Shown: positions 1-6,090, counted from the stretch's first letter. The stretch is DNA of 7,396 bases from Vampirovibrionales bacterium (GCA_025451145.1 JANWKX010000089.1:1-7396), one strand, 5' to 3'. Program-made: numbers and translations. Notes: a model not told the origin generated them from the sequence alone.

Positions 1-866
1 GCGCCTGCCCCAATCAAGGTATGCAGTTCATCAATAATCAGGATAATATTTCCGGCTTGCCGGATTTCATCCATGACTTTCTTCAGCCGTTCTTCAAATT
101 CACCCCGATATTTGGTGCCTGCTACCAGGAGCCCGATATCCAGTTGAACTATTTTCTTATCCGTCAGGATTTCAGGGACATCGCCGTTGACGATACGCTG
201 GGCCAAACCTTCTGCAATGGCGGTTTTTCCAACGCCGGGTTCCCCAATGAGGACCGGGTTATTCTTGGTTCTTCGGCCAATGATTTGAATGACCCGTTCA
301 ATTTCTTTTTCGCGGCCCACCACCGGATCCAACCGCAATTCCTGGGCGGCTTGGGTCAAATTGGTTGCAAATTCGTCCAAGGTTGGGGTTTTACTCCGTC
401 CGGGTGCAGTGGCCGTAGCCGCACTCCCTCGGGTTTCGCCGAGCATTCTGATAACATTGCTTCTGACCTTGGTTAAATCAACGCCGAGATTTTCTAAAAC
501 CCGTGCTGCAACCCCTTCACCTTCACGGATTAACCCTAAAAGCAGGTGCTCTGTTCCAATATAGTTATGTCCCAACTGGCGGGCTTCATCCCAGGACAAT
601 TCCAAGACACGTTTTGCACGGGGGGTAAAGGGAATTTCAACGGCCACAAAGCCAGAACCGCGCCCGATGATTTTTTCAACTTCTGCGCGAGCTTCCTTGA
701 GGTTAACACCCATTCCTTTAAGGGTTTTTGCGGCAATCCCGGTACCTTCACCAATGAGGCCAAGCAAAATTTGCTCTGTACCTACAAAATTATGGCCCAG
801 GCGTCTAGCCTCTTCTTGAGCCAACATAATGACTTTAATTGCCTTCTCTGTAAACCGTTCAAACAT
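1..866 (-). CDS. clpC: ATP-dependent Clp protease ATP-binding subunit ClpC (N-terminal part, runs off the window)
   Basis: ClpC is a cytosolic AAA+ unfoldase that threads damaged or tagged proteins into the ClpP peptidase. The 288 visible residues begin MFERFTEKAIKVIM. They hold two Clp N-terminal repeats (about 1-70 and 77-145, each with a LGHNFVGTE/LGHNYIGTE-type motif), a linker rich in Ala, Thr and Ser (about 146-163), and the start of the first AAA+ domain. Walker A is GEPGVGKT at 208-215 and Walker B is IILIIDE at 274-280. The reading frame is open to the window edge, and the rest of D1, all of D2 and the C-terminus lie outside. The ATG at 866-864 has an AAAGG Shine-Dalgarno 9 nt upstream. 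The N-domain and GRGSGFVAVEIPFTPRAKR segment resemble cyanobacterial ClpC as I remember it. ClpB is unlikely, because its N-domain and linker differ. No CIRCE operator is visible upstream. Confidence 0.96.
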   Translation of the reverse strand, partial: MFERFTEKAIKVIMLAQEEARRLGHNFVGTEQILLGLIGEGTGIAAKTLKGMGVNLKEARAEVEKIIGRGSGFVAVEIPFTPRAKRVLELSWDEARQLGHNYIGTEHLLLGLIREGEGVAARVLENLGVDLTKVRSNVIRMLGETRGSAATATAPGRSKTPTLDEFATNLTQAAQELRLDPVVGREKEIERVIQIIGRRTKNNPVLIGEPGVGKTAIAEGLAQRIVNGDVPEILTDKKIVQLDIGLLVAGTKYRGEFEERLKKVMDEIRQAGNIILIIDELHTLIGAG

Positions 867-896
867 GGCTTTAGACCTTTATTAACGAGTAATCCT

Positions 897-926
897 ATTT
901 TAACTGAAGATGAGATACCCTTACAA
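897..926 (-). promoter_or_regulatory. Candidate sigma-70-type promoter of clpC
   Basis: On the minus strand, TTGTAA (926-921) and TAAAAT (902-897) are separated by 18 bp. They match the -35 and -10 consensus at 4/6 and 5/6 positions. The expected start site near 890 would give a leader of about 25 nt before the clpC ATG, with the AAAGG ribosome binding site inside it. This is a motif match by eye only. Confidence 0.4.
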
Positions 927-935
927 TAAATTATC

Positions 936-971
936 GAGGAACCCCCTTATATGATGGAGGTTGGATCCTCC
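936..971. other. Stem-loop between clpC and the zinc-ribbon gene
   Basis: GGAGG (956-960) and CCTCC (967-971) form a 5-bp perfect inverted repeat around a 6-nt loop. Alternatively, GAGGA (936-940) can pair with TCCTC (966-970), which would exclude the first hairpin. The structure lies 25-60 nt before the zinc-ribbon gene start and contains both an SD-like GGAGG and its complement. It could be a leader hairpin or an operator. There is no T-tract, so an intrinsic terminator is unlikely. The arms are short and chance is a real alternative. Confidence 0.3.
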
Positions 972-996
972 TTAAAAAGTAAGTATATCTTTTCTG

Positions 997-1257
997 ATGA
1001 AACAATGCCCATCCTGCGGATTCCTGAATCCTGATAACGCCAATTATTGTTCACAATGCGGTGAGCTGATATCGCAGATCGAGCCCATGAATAAGCGTTT
1101 GAGGGATCAATTTGTTCCACATGTACAATTTAACTTGTTTTTTGCCTCTCTACTGATTTCTTTAGGAATTTCTTATATTTTGACCGTTTGGTTCCATCTG
1201 CCAATTTTCATTTGGGGACTGTTTTTACCCCTATTATGGCGGTTTCGATCTCGATAA
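997..1257 (+). CDS. Small zinc-ribbon membrane protein of unknown function
   Basis: This 86-residue protein starts with a zinc-ribbon of the CPSCG...CSQCG type. Four cysteines at 4, 7, 18 and 21 (CxxC-x10-CxxC) would bind one Zn2+. A polar linker (22-42) follows, then a hydrophobic stretch (about 45-66 and 68-80) separated by a His-Leu-Pro turn, so two membrane segments or a hairpin are likely. The Arg-rich end WRFRSR suggests a cytosolic C-terminus. Such N-terminal zinc ribbons tethered to membrane helices are widespread and mostly uncharacterised, and I do not recognise a named family. The ATG is chosen because the first cysteine pair follows at once; no clear Shine-Dalgarno precedes it. 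The gene is divergent from clpC, so it may share regulation with that proteostasis gene, but no functional link is shown. Confidence 0.75.
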   Translation: MKQCPSCGFLNPDNANYCSQCGELISQIEPMNKRLRDQFVPHVQFNLFFASLLISLGISYILTVWFHLPIFIWGLFLPLLWRFRSR

Positions 1258-1264
1258 TCCATGG

Positions 1265-1308
1265 CAAAAACAATGGACAAGGCACATGCAAAATTGTTCC
1301 CGTTTTTG
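1265..1308. terminator. Imperfect bidirectional terminator between convergent genes
   Basis: CAAAAAC (1265-1271) and GTTTTTG (1302-1308) flank an inner stem in which GGACAA (1275-1280) pairs with TTGTTCC (1294-1300) with one bulged base. On the plus strand the inner stem is followed by CGTTTTTG, and on the minus strand by ATTGTTTTTG, so each direction shows a hairpin followed by a short T run. The site lies in the 62-bp gap where the zinc-ribbon gene and the PfkB kinase gene converge, where a shared terminator is expected. The stem is short and only moderately GC-rich, so efficiency is uncertain. Confidence 0.5.
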
Positions 1309-1319
1309 ACAGAAGGGGG

Positions 1320-2411
1320 TTAGATGGTTGCCCGTCGTGTCGAATTGGTGGTGAGATCTTCGACTTCCAAGGCCAGATCTTCCAAATAGGCATCCAAACG
1401 TTCCATGGGTTCAAGCCCAATCTGGGCTCCAGGGTTTTGAACCACATTAGCGGCATTAATGGTGGCGCGTTTGAGTCCAAGGGGAATATCCCATCCATCC
1501 TGGATGATGGACGCCGTAAACGTGCTGGCAAAGGCATCGCCTGCCCCAAGGGTGCATGAGGCTTCGACCAGTAACGGGGAAATGAAGAATCGATTTCCGA
1601 CATCATCAGCGGCAAAAACACCATTACGTCCGTGGGTAATAATGGCGACCTTGGGCCCCATGTCTTTCAATTTTTCTAAAATAACGGTAACCCGCTCGGT
1701 TTTAGCCGATCCTGTCAGCACAGCAGCCTCTGTCCGGTTCATCACCAAGATTTTGGTTTCGGCAATAATTTGTCCCAAATGGTCAATACCTCGTTTTATC
1801 TGGGCAATTCCGGGGTTAAAGGCTAAATTAATGCCACTTTGCTTTGCCAAATACCATAATCGGTTAAAATCATCGTCCTGGCGGCTGCCAAAAGCTCCTA
1901 AATAAAGCCATTTTGCGAGCCTTAGCCGTTCCCAATTGACTTCTTCAAAGTTGATCAAATGGCTGACCCCCCGATTCACCAGAACGGTGCGATCCTGGCC
2001 GGGGACATTTAAAATCACGGACATGCCGGTGGTGGCCTGACTGGCGTTATCGATTTGCAGAAACTCCGTGTTGACATGAAACTGTCGAAGACGACTGAGG
2101 ACCTCTTCGCCCCCTTTATCGTTTGCAATTCTGGATAAAATCGCTGATTTTAAGCCCTGGATACTAAAATTAACGGCGGTATTGGTTCCGCCTCCACCGA
2201 TTTCAAAGAGGGGGTAGTCCACATTGATTTTCGAGCCCATGGCCATGCACAAATGGTTGCTTCGAATAAAGGCATTGTCCAGATCTGAGGGAATATTGAC
2301 AAACAAATCCCGGACGGCACTGCCGATGGAAATGATATCAATGGGGGAATCCTTGGGTATCTGCTTTGAGGAGGATTTAGAGGGATGTCTTTCACTCATA
2401 GGGTCATTCAC
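1320..2411 (-). CDS. PfkB/ribokinase-family carbohydrate kinase
   Basis: This is a cytosolic kinase of the ribokinase superfamily, which transfers the ATP gamma-phosphate to a sugar, nucleoside or related alcohol. The substrate cannot be read from the sequence. Counting from the GTG start (363 aa), a Ser/Lys-rich leader (about 5-20) precedes the first strand DIISIGSAVRD (25-35). The N-terminal substrate-binding GGGGTN motif is at 72-77, and the lid-type segment TGMSVILN...DRTVLVNRG follows. The C-terminal family signature GAGDAF is at 289-294, with Asp292 as the expected catalytic base. All core motifs are intact and the length is normal for the family. GTG at 2411 overlaps the upstream stop as GTGA, which suggests translational coupling. 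ATG at 2399 (residue 5) is an alternative start with AAGTGA upstream. The C-terminal tail contains an acidic LEDLALEVEDL repeat. It is last in the cluster with the two TolC-like genes. Family certain, substrate unknown. Confidence 0.92.
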   Translation of the reverse strand: MNDPMSERHPSKSSSKQIPKDSPIDIISIGSAVRDLFVNIPSDLDNAFIRSNHLCMAMGSKINVDYPLFEIGGGGTNTAVNFSIQGLKSAILSRIANDKGGEEVLSRLRQFHVNTEFLQIDNASQATTGMSVILNVPGQDRTVLVNRGVSHLINFEEVNWERLRLAKWLYLGAFGSRQDDDFNRLWYLAKQSGINLAFNPGIAQIKRGIDHLGQIIAETKILVMNRTEAAVLTGSAKTERVTVILEKLKDMGPKVAIITHGRNGVFAADDVGNRFFISPLLVEASCTLGAGDAFASTFTASIIQDGWDIPLGLKRATINAANVVQNPGAQIGLEPMERLDAYLEDLALEVEDLTTNSTRRATI

Positions 2412-3148
2412 TTTTGTTTAGCGTTACTATTATTCTCATATTTCTCCGCTTCTGCCAAGGCGTCTTCTCCAGCCATCAGAACCAGGACATTTCGATACAT
2501 TTGCGTCGTCTGGTGCGCTTCTGTGATTTTCAGATTTTCCTTAGACAACAACGTATGAAGAATATCGGATGAAACATCTGTGTCTTTAGGTAAGTGGGTC
2601 AGGCTTTGTTCAAGGGCTTTACGGTTAGCGTTCAGCGTGGCTTCCATCTCTTTTGCCTGTCGATACGATAGAAAATTCAAAATCAGTTCTTTTTGAGCTT
2701 CTTCTACTTCTTTGGCCAAGAGGACCAAGTCCGCGCTTGTGACTTGGACAAGGCGTTCCGGAGCCATATCGGGGGTGGTGACGTGGGAAAGTACGTTACT
2801 CCCAATCAAGGGGGCCGCACTCCCTGACACTACGGCGGTACTGATCCCTCCTAATTGGATAAGGCCTTGAATTAAGGACTGGGTCCAGAGGGACTTTTTT
2901 TGGGGTTGCAATTGCCCGGTTTTGCTAGCCATTTTTTGAAGCGCCAATTGAATGGTGGGATTTTTAACCAAAGTTGCTCGCCAAAGAATTTCGACAGGGG
3001 GTAGGAGTTGGGGTTCTTCTTTTTCCATTTCAGCCTGGATCTCCTGATGTAAGTCCTGGGTGGGGCTGTTTTCTTCTGCCCATACCGGCTTCCATGCCAT
3101 CAGAGAATGGATCAGGATCAAACCTATTAAAATTCGCCAAAGCATCAT
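2408..3148 (-). CDS. Exported TolC-like half-size protein, paralogue B
   Basis: This 246-residue protein has a signal peptide: hydrophobic residues 6-18 and a likely SPase I site after VWA (24). The mature part has three sections. First is an amphipathic helix with LWRATLVKNPTIQLAL (55-70), reminiscent of the first-helix N-P motif of TolC-family outer membrane efflux proteins. Second is a Gly/Ala/Ser-rich hydrophobic stretch (about 91-121). Third are two long helices (about 136-185 and 193-230) containing LNFLSYRQAKEME, which resembles the TolC second-helix pattern. It aligns along its length with the protein encoded just upstream, so the two arose by duplication. The length is about half that of a standard TolC. 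Its ATG overlaps the upstream stop (TAATG), with AAGG about 10 nt before, and its own stop overlaps the next start (GTGA). Expected location is periplasm or outer membrane. The TolC relation is inferred from pattern only, and I recognise no named family. Confidence 0.75.
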   Translation of the reverse strand: MMLWRILIGLILIHSLMAWKPVWAEENSPTQDLHQEIQAEMEKEEPQLLPPVEILWRATLVKNPTIQLALQKMASKTGQLQPQKKSLWTQSLIQGLIQLGGISTAVVSGSAAPLIGSNVLSHVTTPDMAPERLVQVTSADLVLLAKEVEEAQKELILNFLSYRQAKEMEATLNANRKALEQSLTHLPKDTDVSSDILHTLLSKENLKITEAHQTTQMYRNVLVLMAGEDALAEAEKYENNSNAKQK

Positions 3149-4050
3149 TAGGATTTTGCCTTAGGGGTTTCTTGCACGGAAATCGCAGGTCCTGAAAAAT
3201 GTAAGCCATGAATGGCCTCTTTTCCGACCAATCGCTCAAGCACAAGATAGCTGCACTTCACTTGATTTCTTTGAGAGGTGATCTGATTATCCAGATCTTC
3301 CAGGAGTTGCTGCCTCAGAACGAGTTCAATGGTGCTCTTGGGAAGGCTCTCTTTCAGAGAGCCCAGGGTTTGTTGTTTAAGCTGCTCCAATTGCAAAAAG
3401 GCTGAAAGGCCGTTTTTGTAACTAAAGTAATTTTCCACCAGGCTTTTCTGCAAGGATTGAATAATGCCAGAGAGTTCAACCAGCTCTGTATCAGAGGGCA
3501 ACTTTGCGGGATCCACTTTTTTGGTTTGCTGTAAGGCCCTGTCCGTCAGGTTTGCACCAACAGCAGCTGCTCCAGCGGTGATTTGCCCAGCACCCATCAT
3601 ATAAGGCACCATTCCGGCGCTGCTTAGTAAGCCGCTCAAAGTCCTTAACATGATGCTTTCATGGGCATATCGAAGCTCTGGTGGGGTTGCAAGTTGTTTT
3701 AAACCAAATTGAATAATGGGGTTATGGGCAACGACAGTTTGCCAAAGGGCTTTAAGGTTTTGTGAGTCTTCAGTACTGAGTTCATTTGCGTTATTCGCGG
3801 GAGGCTGGACGTTGACATGCTGAACCGACGATTCCAAAACTTTGACAGGCTTTGACAGATGAATCCGTGGATCCAGCTTGGGGGCTTTAGGCTCTGCATT
3901 AGGCTCTAGTTTGATAATGTCATTCAAGGGGGTAATCTCGGTTTTCCCCCAACTTGGGAATGGATGACAAGAAAGATAGAGAAACAAGCCTAAAAGCAAA
4001 ATGCTTTTAAGTCGTTTGATGCTGACATCATTTTGCCAAAATGAACGCAT
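3148..4050 (-). CDS. Exported TolC-like half-size protein, paralogue A
   Basis: This 300-residue protein has a signal segment (about 12-35: positive KRLK, hydrophobic LLLGLFLYL, probable cleavage after SWG). Cys28 sits in FLYLSC, a poor lipobox, so a lipoprotein is possible but unlikely. A polar Pro/Asn-rich spacer (36-97) follows. The conserved part starts at NLKALWQTVVAHNPIIQFGL (98-117), parallel to LWRATLVKNPTIQLAL in paralogue B. Next comes a Gly/Ala/Met-rich hydrophobic region (about 134-168), then coiled-coil-prone helices with LVENYFSYKNGLSAFLQLE (204-222), which match LILNFLSYRQAKEME in B. The spacer makes A about 54 residues longer than B. The N-P motif and helical repeats suggest one half of a TolC-type protomer, but the family assignment is tentative. 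Its ATG lies 67 bp below the stop of the molybdopterin-domain gene and has only a weak AGGG ribosome binding site. Confidence 0.75.
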   Translation of the reverse strand: MRSFWQNDVSIKRLKSILLLGLFLYLSCHPFPSWGKTEITPLNDIIKLEPNAEPKAPKLDPRIHLSKPVKVLESSVQHVNVQPPANNANELSTEDSQNLKALWQTVVAHNPIIQFGLKQLATPPELRYAHESIMLRTLSGLLSSAGMVPYMMGAGQITAGAAAVGANLTDRALQQTKKVDPAKLPSDTELVELSGIIQSLQKSLVENYFSYKNGLSAFLQLEQLKQQTLGSLKESLPKSTIELVLRQQLLEDLDNQITSQRNQVKCSYLVLERLVGKEAIHGLHFSGPAISVQETPKAKS

Positions 4051-4117
4051 AATGCCCTATTATGCCAGAAAAGACTGATGCTGACCAAGCCCTCTTTTGG
4101 CCTATAGGTGAGAAGGG

Positions 4118-4732
4118 TTAGAGCGTGATCATTCTCTCGTGGTGCATGCCATAGTATTGACCGGGAAGGACTCTGGCCTCTTCTCGTTTAAAACCAAGGG
4201 CTTCCGATGGATGATTATAGGCATGCTCGCCCTGCATCAGAATAATGCTTTTGACATAGGGGATGCCGTATTCCACATAAAAATCAAAGTTATGAATCCA
4301 GATGGGGCCGCCGTAGAGAAGGGATAAGGGCTCGCCTTCGCCTTCCATGATAATGCGGTAATTCATCAGGGAGGGGTAGTCAATGATATAATGTTCGCCG
4401 TTCAGGCCTTCGATTCGAACCCATGGATAGAGATGAGGCGTTGAAAACAAACTAAACAGGGTCTGGAAGGTAAGCCCTCTCCATTGGCCATAATAGGTCC
4501 ATCCGGCCTTACTCGTGATTCGGCGACTCTCATTAAACATGGGCAGTGAGGTGAGCTGCTTTTGATTCATGACTTTGGGGAGCTGATTTTCAATCCGCAG
4601 TTGCAAGCTATATTCGTTGATATTCAAGTGAGGCAAAGGTTGTCTGTAGATCGCAGGCCATGGCCTTAATCGTTCAGGTTGTAATTCGGTAGATTGCTCG
4701 AATCGAGTATTTAAACTTCGGAACAAAGACAT
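4118..4732 (-). CDS. Oxidoreductase molybdopterin-binding-domain-like protein lacking the metal-ligand cysteine
   Basis: The 204 residues follow the pattern of the sulfite oxidase/MsrP (YedY) molybdopterin domain: LQLRIENQLP (43-52), LTSLP (60-64), RRITSKAGWTYYGQWRG (70-86), VRIEGLNGEHYIIDY (105-119), EGEGEPLSLLYGGP (130-143) and YGIPYVKSIILMQGE (155-169). In active members the molybdenum is held by a Cys in the segment matching RRITSKAGW. Here that position falls on Ser74 by hand alignment, and the protein has no Cys at all. The His and Arg of the usual HGxPxR motif are also replaced (YGGPIW). It is therefore either a non-catalytic domain or uses the fold differently. No Tat or Sec signal is visible, so it is probably cytosolic. 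The ATG has TAAGGA 6 nt upstream. It is divergent from lptA and is first in the minus-strand cluster. Fold assignment is fairly sure; function is unknown. Confidence 0.72.
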   Translation of the reverse strand: MSLFRSLNTRFEQSTELQPERLRPWPAIYRQPLPHLNINEYSLQLRIENQLPKVMNQKQLTSLPMFNESRRITSKAGWTYYGQWRGLTFQTLFSLFSTPHLYPWVRIEGLNGEHYIIDYPSLMNYRIIMEGEGEPLSLLYGGPIWIHNFDFYVEYGIPYVKSIILMQGEHAYNHPSEALGFKREEARVLPGQYYGMHHERMITL

Positions 4733-4881
4733 ATAAAATCCTTAAAAATCTGTGGATGGGTTAAAATGGCCTTTAAGGCAAGGGGTTTTAAAAGAACAAC
4801 TTTACTTTATAGAACTTTCGTTGTTCTTCCTAGTCATTTATCATAAAGTAGACATTCCGGGTTCTCAAGTAGGAGATGCTC
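4733..4881. promoter_or_regulatory. Divergent control region with two interleaved inverted repeats
   Basis: This 149-bp gap must hold the promoters of lptA and probably of the minus-strand cluster. A perfect 9-bp inverted repeat, AAGAACAAC (4792-4800) and GTTGTTCTT (4820-4828), is separated by 19 bp. A second 8-bp pair, TACTTTAT (4803-4810) and ATAAAGTA (4843-4850), interleaves with it in the order A-B-A'-B'. A short odd palindrome, GCCTT-T-AAGGC, lies at 4769-4779. Possible -10 elements are TATCAT (4839-4844, plus) and TATAAA (4811-4806, minus), but neither has a good -35 partner. The dyad may be an operator serving both directions. Promoter positions are not settled. Confidence 0.5.
4871..4875 (+). 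promoter_or_regulatory. Ribosome binding site that decides the lptA start
   Basis: AGGAG lies 6 nt before the ATG at 4882. An in-frame ATG at 4876 directly abuts the AGGAG with no spacer, so it is a poor start. The annotation therefore begins lptA at 4882, two codons downstream of the longest reading frame. Confidence 0.75.
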
Positions 4882-6090
4882 ATGGTTTTACCCAAGTCGA
4901 AGTGGCGGTGCTCATATCAGGTAATGATCATTGCCTTGGCTTTTGGTCTTGGGTTTGTTTGGATGAGCTTGCCTCAGAGTCAGGCAACATCGAATGATAC
5001 GCCCATCCAGGTGTCTTCGACAGAGCAGCTTTATGAGCCTTTAGATGGACGAACCAGCTTTCAGGGGAATGTCAAGGTTGCTTTGGAAGGGACTGAGATT
5101 ACAGGCCAACAAGCCAATATCCAAATGGATAAGGACGGGAAGGCGACGTCTGCTGTGTTTAATCAGCGCTCCAGGATGGTGAAGAAAAACGGGAATCAGC
5201 AGACGGTGATTCAAGCCGATAATATGAACATGGGCCTGCAAGATGGCTCGCTTCAGGCCCAGGGTAAGGTTGTCACCCAGATGGCTGGGGACCCTAAATC
5301 CGGCGATGTGTTTATTCAATCGGACACGCAAATCTTTGATCAAGATAAGCATTTAATGCGGGCTATTGGCCACGTTGTCGTTAAACGCCAGGATTTATCC
5401 GTAACCAGCCCTGAGGCTATCGTGTTTATGGCAGAATCCGGCGGTGTTGAAAAAGTCCTGTTCATTAAAGGTGCTAATCTGTCTCAGGGCGAACAGCAAA
5501 TGAGTGCAGAAAGCATCACCATTAAGCTGGATTCCGGGGATATTTTCGCCGAAAAAGACACCAAAAGTATTGTTGATGGCAAAGATAGCCAGGGTAAGCC
5601 GACAAAGGTCAGGGTGCAATCCTATCTTCAAGAATGGGATAAAGACACAGGGACTTTATTTGCCAATGGTAATGCCATTGTTCATTATGATGACTATCTG
5701 GCCAAGGGGCCGAAAGCGGTTTTTTATCGAATTAACAATGATTTGGATCATATTGTTTTAACGGGACGGGCTCAAATTGAAGATGATGAACGAAAAGTCA
5801 CGGGAGATAAGGTGACCATTACCGTCAATCCAAGGCAGTTTAACGCGGAAGGCAATGTCACAACCTTTATTAAGGCCAACAAGCAAAATCAGGCTGCCAG
5901 CACGTCACAACCGGCAACGCCGCCTTCAAAGGCCACATCCCAAAAAACCTCTGGGGCAAAACGTACTCCGGCAAATACGTCTAAATCTGCTGTGGCAAGT
6001 CAAGCTACCTCTGGTGGAACGGCTGTTTCGCCTTGGGACCAGGAAGTGATGATTGAAAAAGCAACTCAGGGTGGTGGCCCATCTAAATGA
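4882..6090 (+). CDS. lptA: Lipopolysaccharide transport periplasmic protein LptA (OstA-like, extended)
   Basis: LptA forms the periplasmic beta-jellyroll bridge that carries lipopolysaccharide from the inner-membrane exporter to the outer-membrane translocon. The 402-residue product has a signal segment (hydrophobic 13-30, likely cleavage after QSQA at 35). A run of OstA-type repeats with the G-x-V/A pattern follows: FQGNVKV (60-66), QGKVVT (127-132), IGHVVVKRQDLSVTSPEAIVF (two stretches, 162-182), NGNAIVHYDDYLAKGPKAVFY (262-282), TGRAQIEDDERKVTGDKV (294-311) and EGNVTTFI (323-330). Residues about 331-382 are a low-complexity Ala/Thr/Ser/Gln/Lys/Pro tail. The E. coli protein is only about 185 residues, so this one has extra repeats and a tail. 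The signal region could remain uncleaved as an LptC-like anchor, and no lptC gene is adjacent. The stop overlaps the lptB start as ATGA. Confidence 0.85.
   Translation: MVLPKSKWRCSYQVMIIALAFGLGFVWMSLPQSQATSNDTPIQVSSTEQLYEPLDGRTSFQGNVKVALEGTEITGQQANIQMDKDGKATSAVFNQRSRMVKKNGNQQTVIQADNMNMGLQDGSLQAQGKVVTQMAGDPKSGDVFIQSDTQIFDQDKHLMRAIGHVVVKRQDLSVTSPEAIVFMAESGGVEKVLFIKGANLSQGEQQMSAESITIKLDSGDIFAEKDTKSIVDGKDSQGKPTKVRVQSYLQEWDKDTGTLFANGNAIVHYDDYLAKGPKAVFYRINNDLDHIVLTGRAQIEDDERKVTGDKVTITVNPRQFNAEGNVTTFIKANKQNQAASTSQPATPPSKATSQKTSGAKRTPANTSKSAVASQATSGGTAVSPWDQEVMIEKATQGGGPSK

Noticed and set aside
21..476. Plus-strand 151-codon open frame opposite clpC
   Set aside because: It is antisense to the conserved clpC N-domain, linker and AAA+ coding sequence. 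The peptide looks like a translation shadow with no domain or ribosome binding site.
867..996. CIRCE-type heat-shock operator upstream of clpC
   Set aside because: No TTAGCACTC-N9-GAGTGCTAA or close match is present in the gap.
951..1034. Short ATG-initiated frame overlapping the start of the zinc-ribbon gene, a possible leader peptide
   Set aside because: It is 27 codons with no ribosome binding site of its own and no regulatory codon run. It is not distinguishable from chance.
1208..1624. Minus-strand 138-codon open frame within the PfkB gene region
   Set aside because: It overlaps the kinase gene in another frame, has no recognisable domain, and runs across the intergenic gap into the zinc-ribbon gene.
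3840..3859. 10-bp tandem repeat (CTTTGACAGG/CTTTGACAGA) inside TolC-like paralogue A
   Set aside because: Two copies only, within the Pro/Lys-rich spacer coding region. It is not a multiple of three and has no sign of a functional site.
4085..4100. Possible terminator hairpin CCAA...TTGG between the molybdopterin-domain gene and TolC-like paralogue A
   Set aside because: The stem is only 4 bp and lacks a T-tract in the minus direction, so it does not support a transcription stop there.
4752..4997. Plus-strand 81-codon open frame (GTG start) in front of lptA, considered as a possible lptC or leader gene
   Set aside because: It has no LptC-like features and no good ribosome binding site. Most of its second half overlaps the well-supported lptA in another frame.
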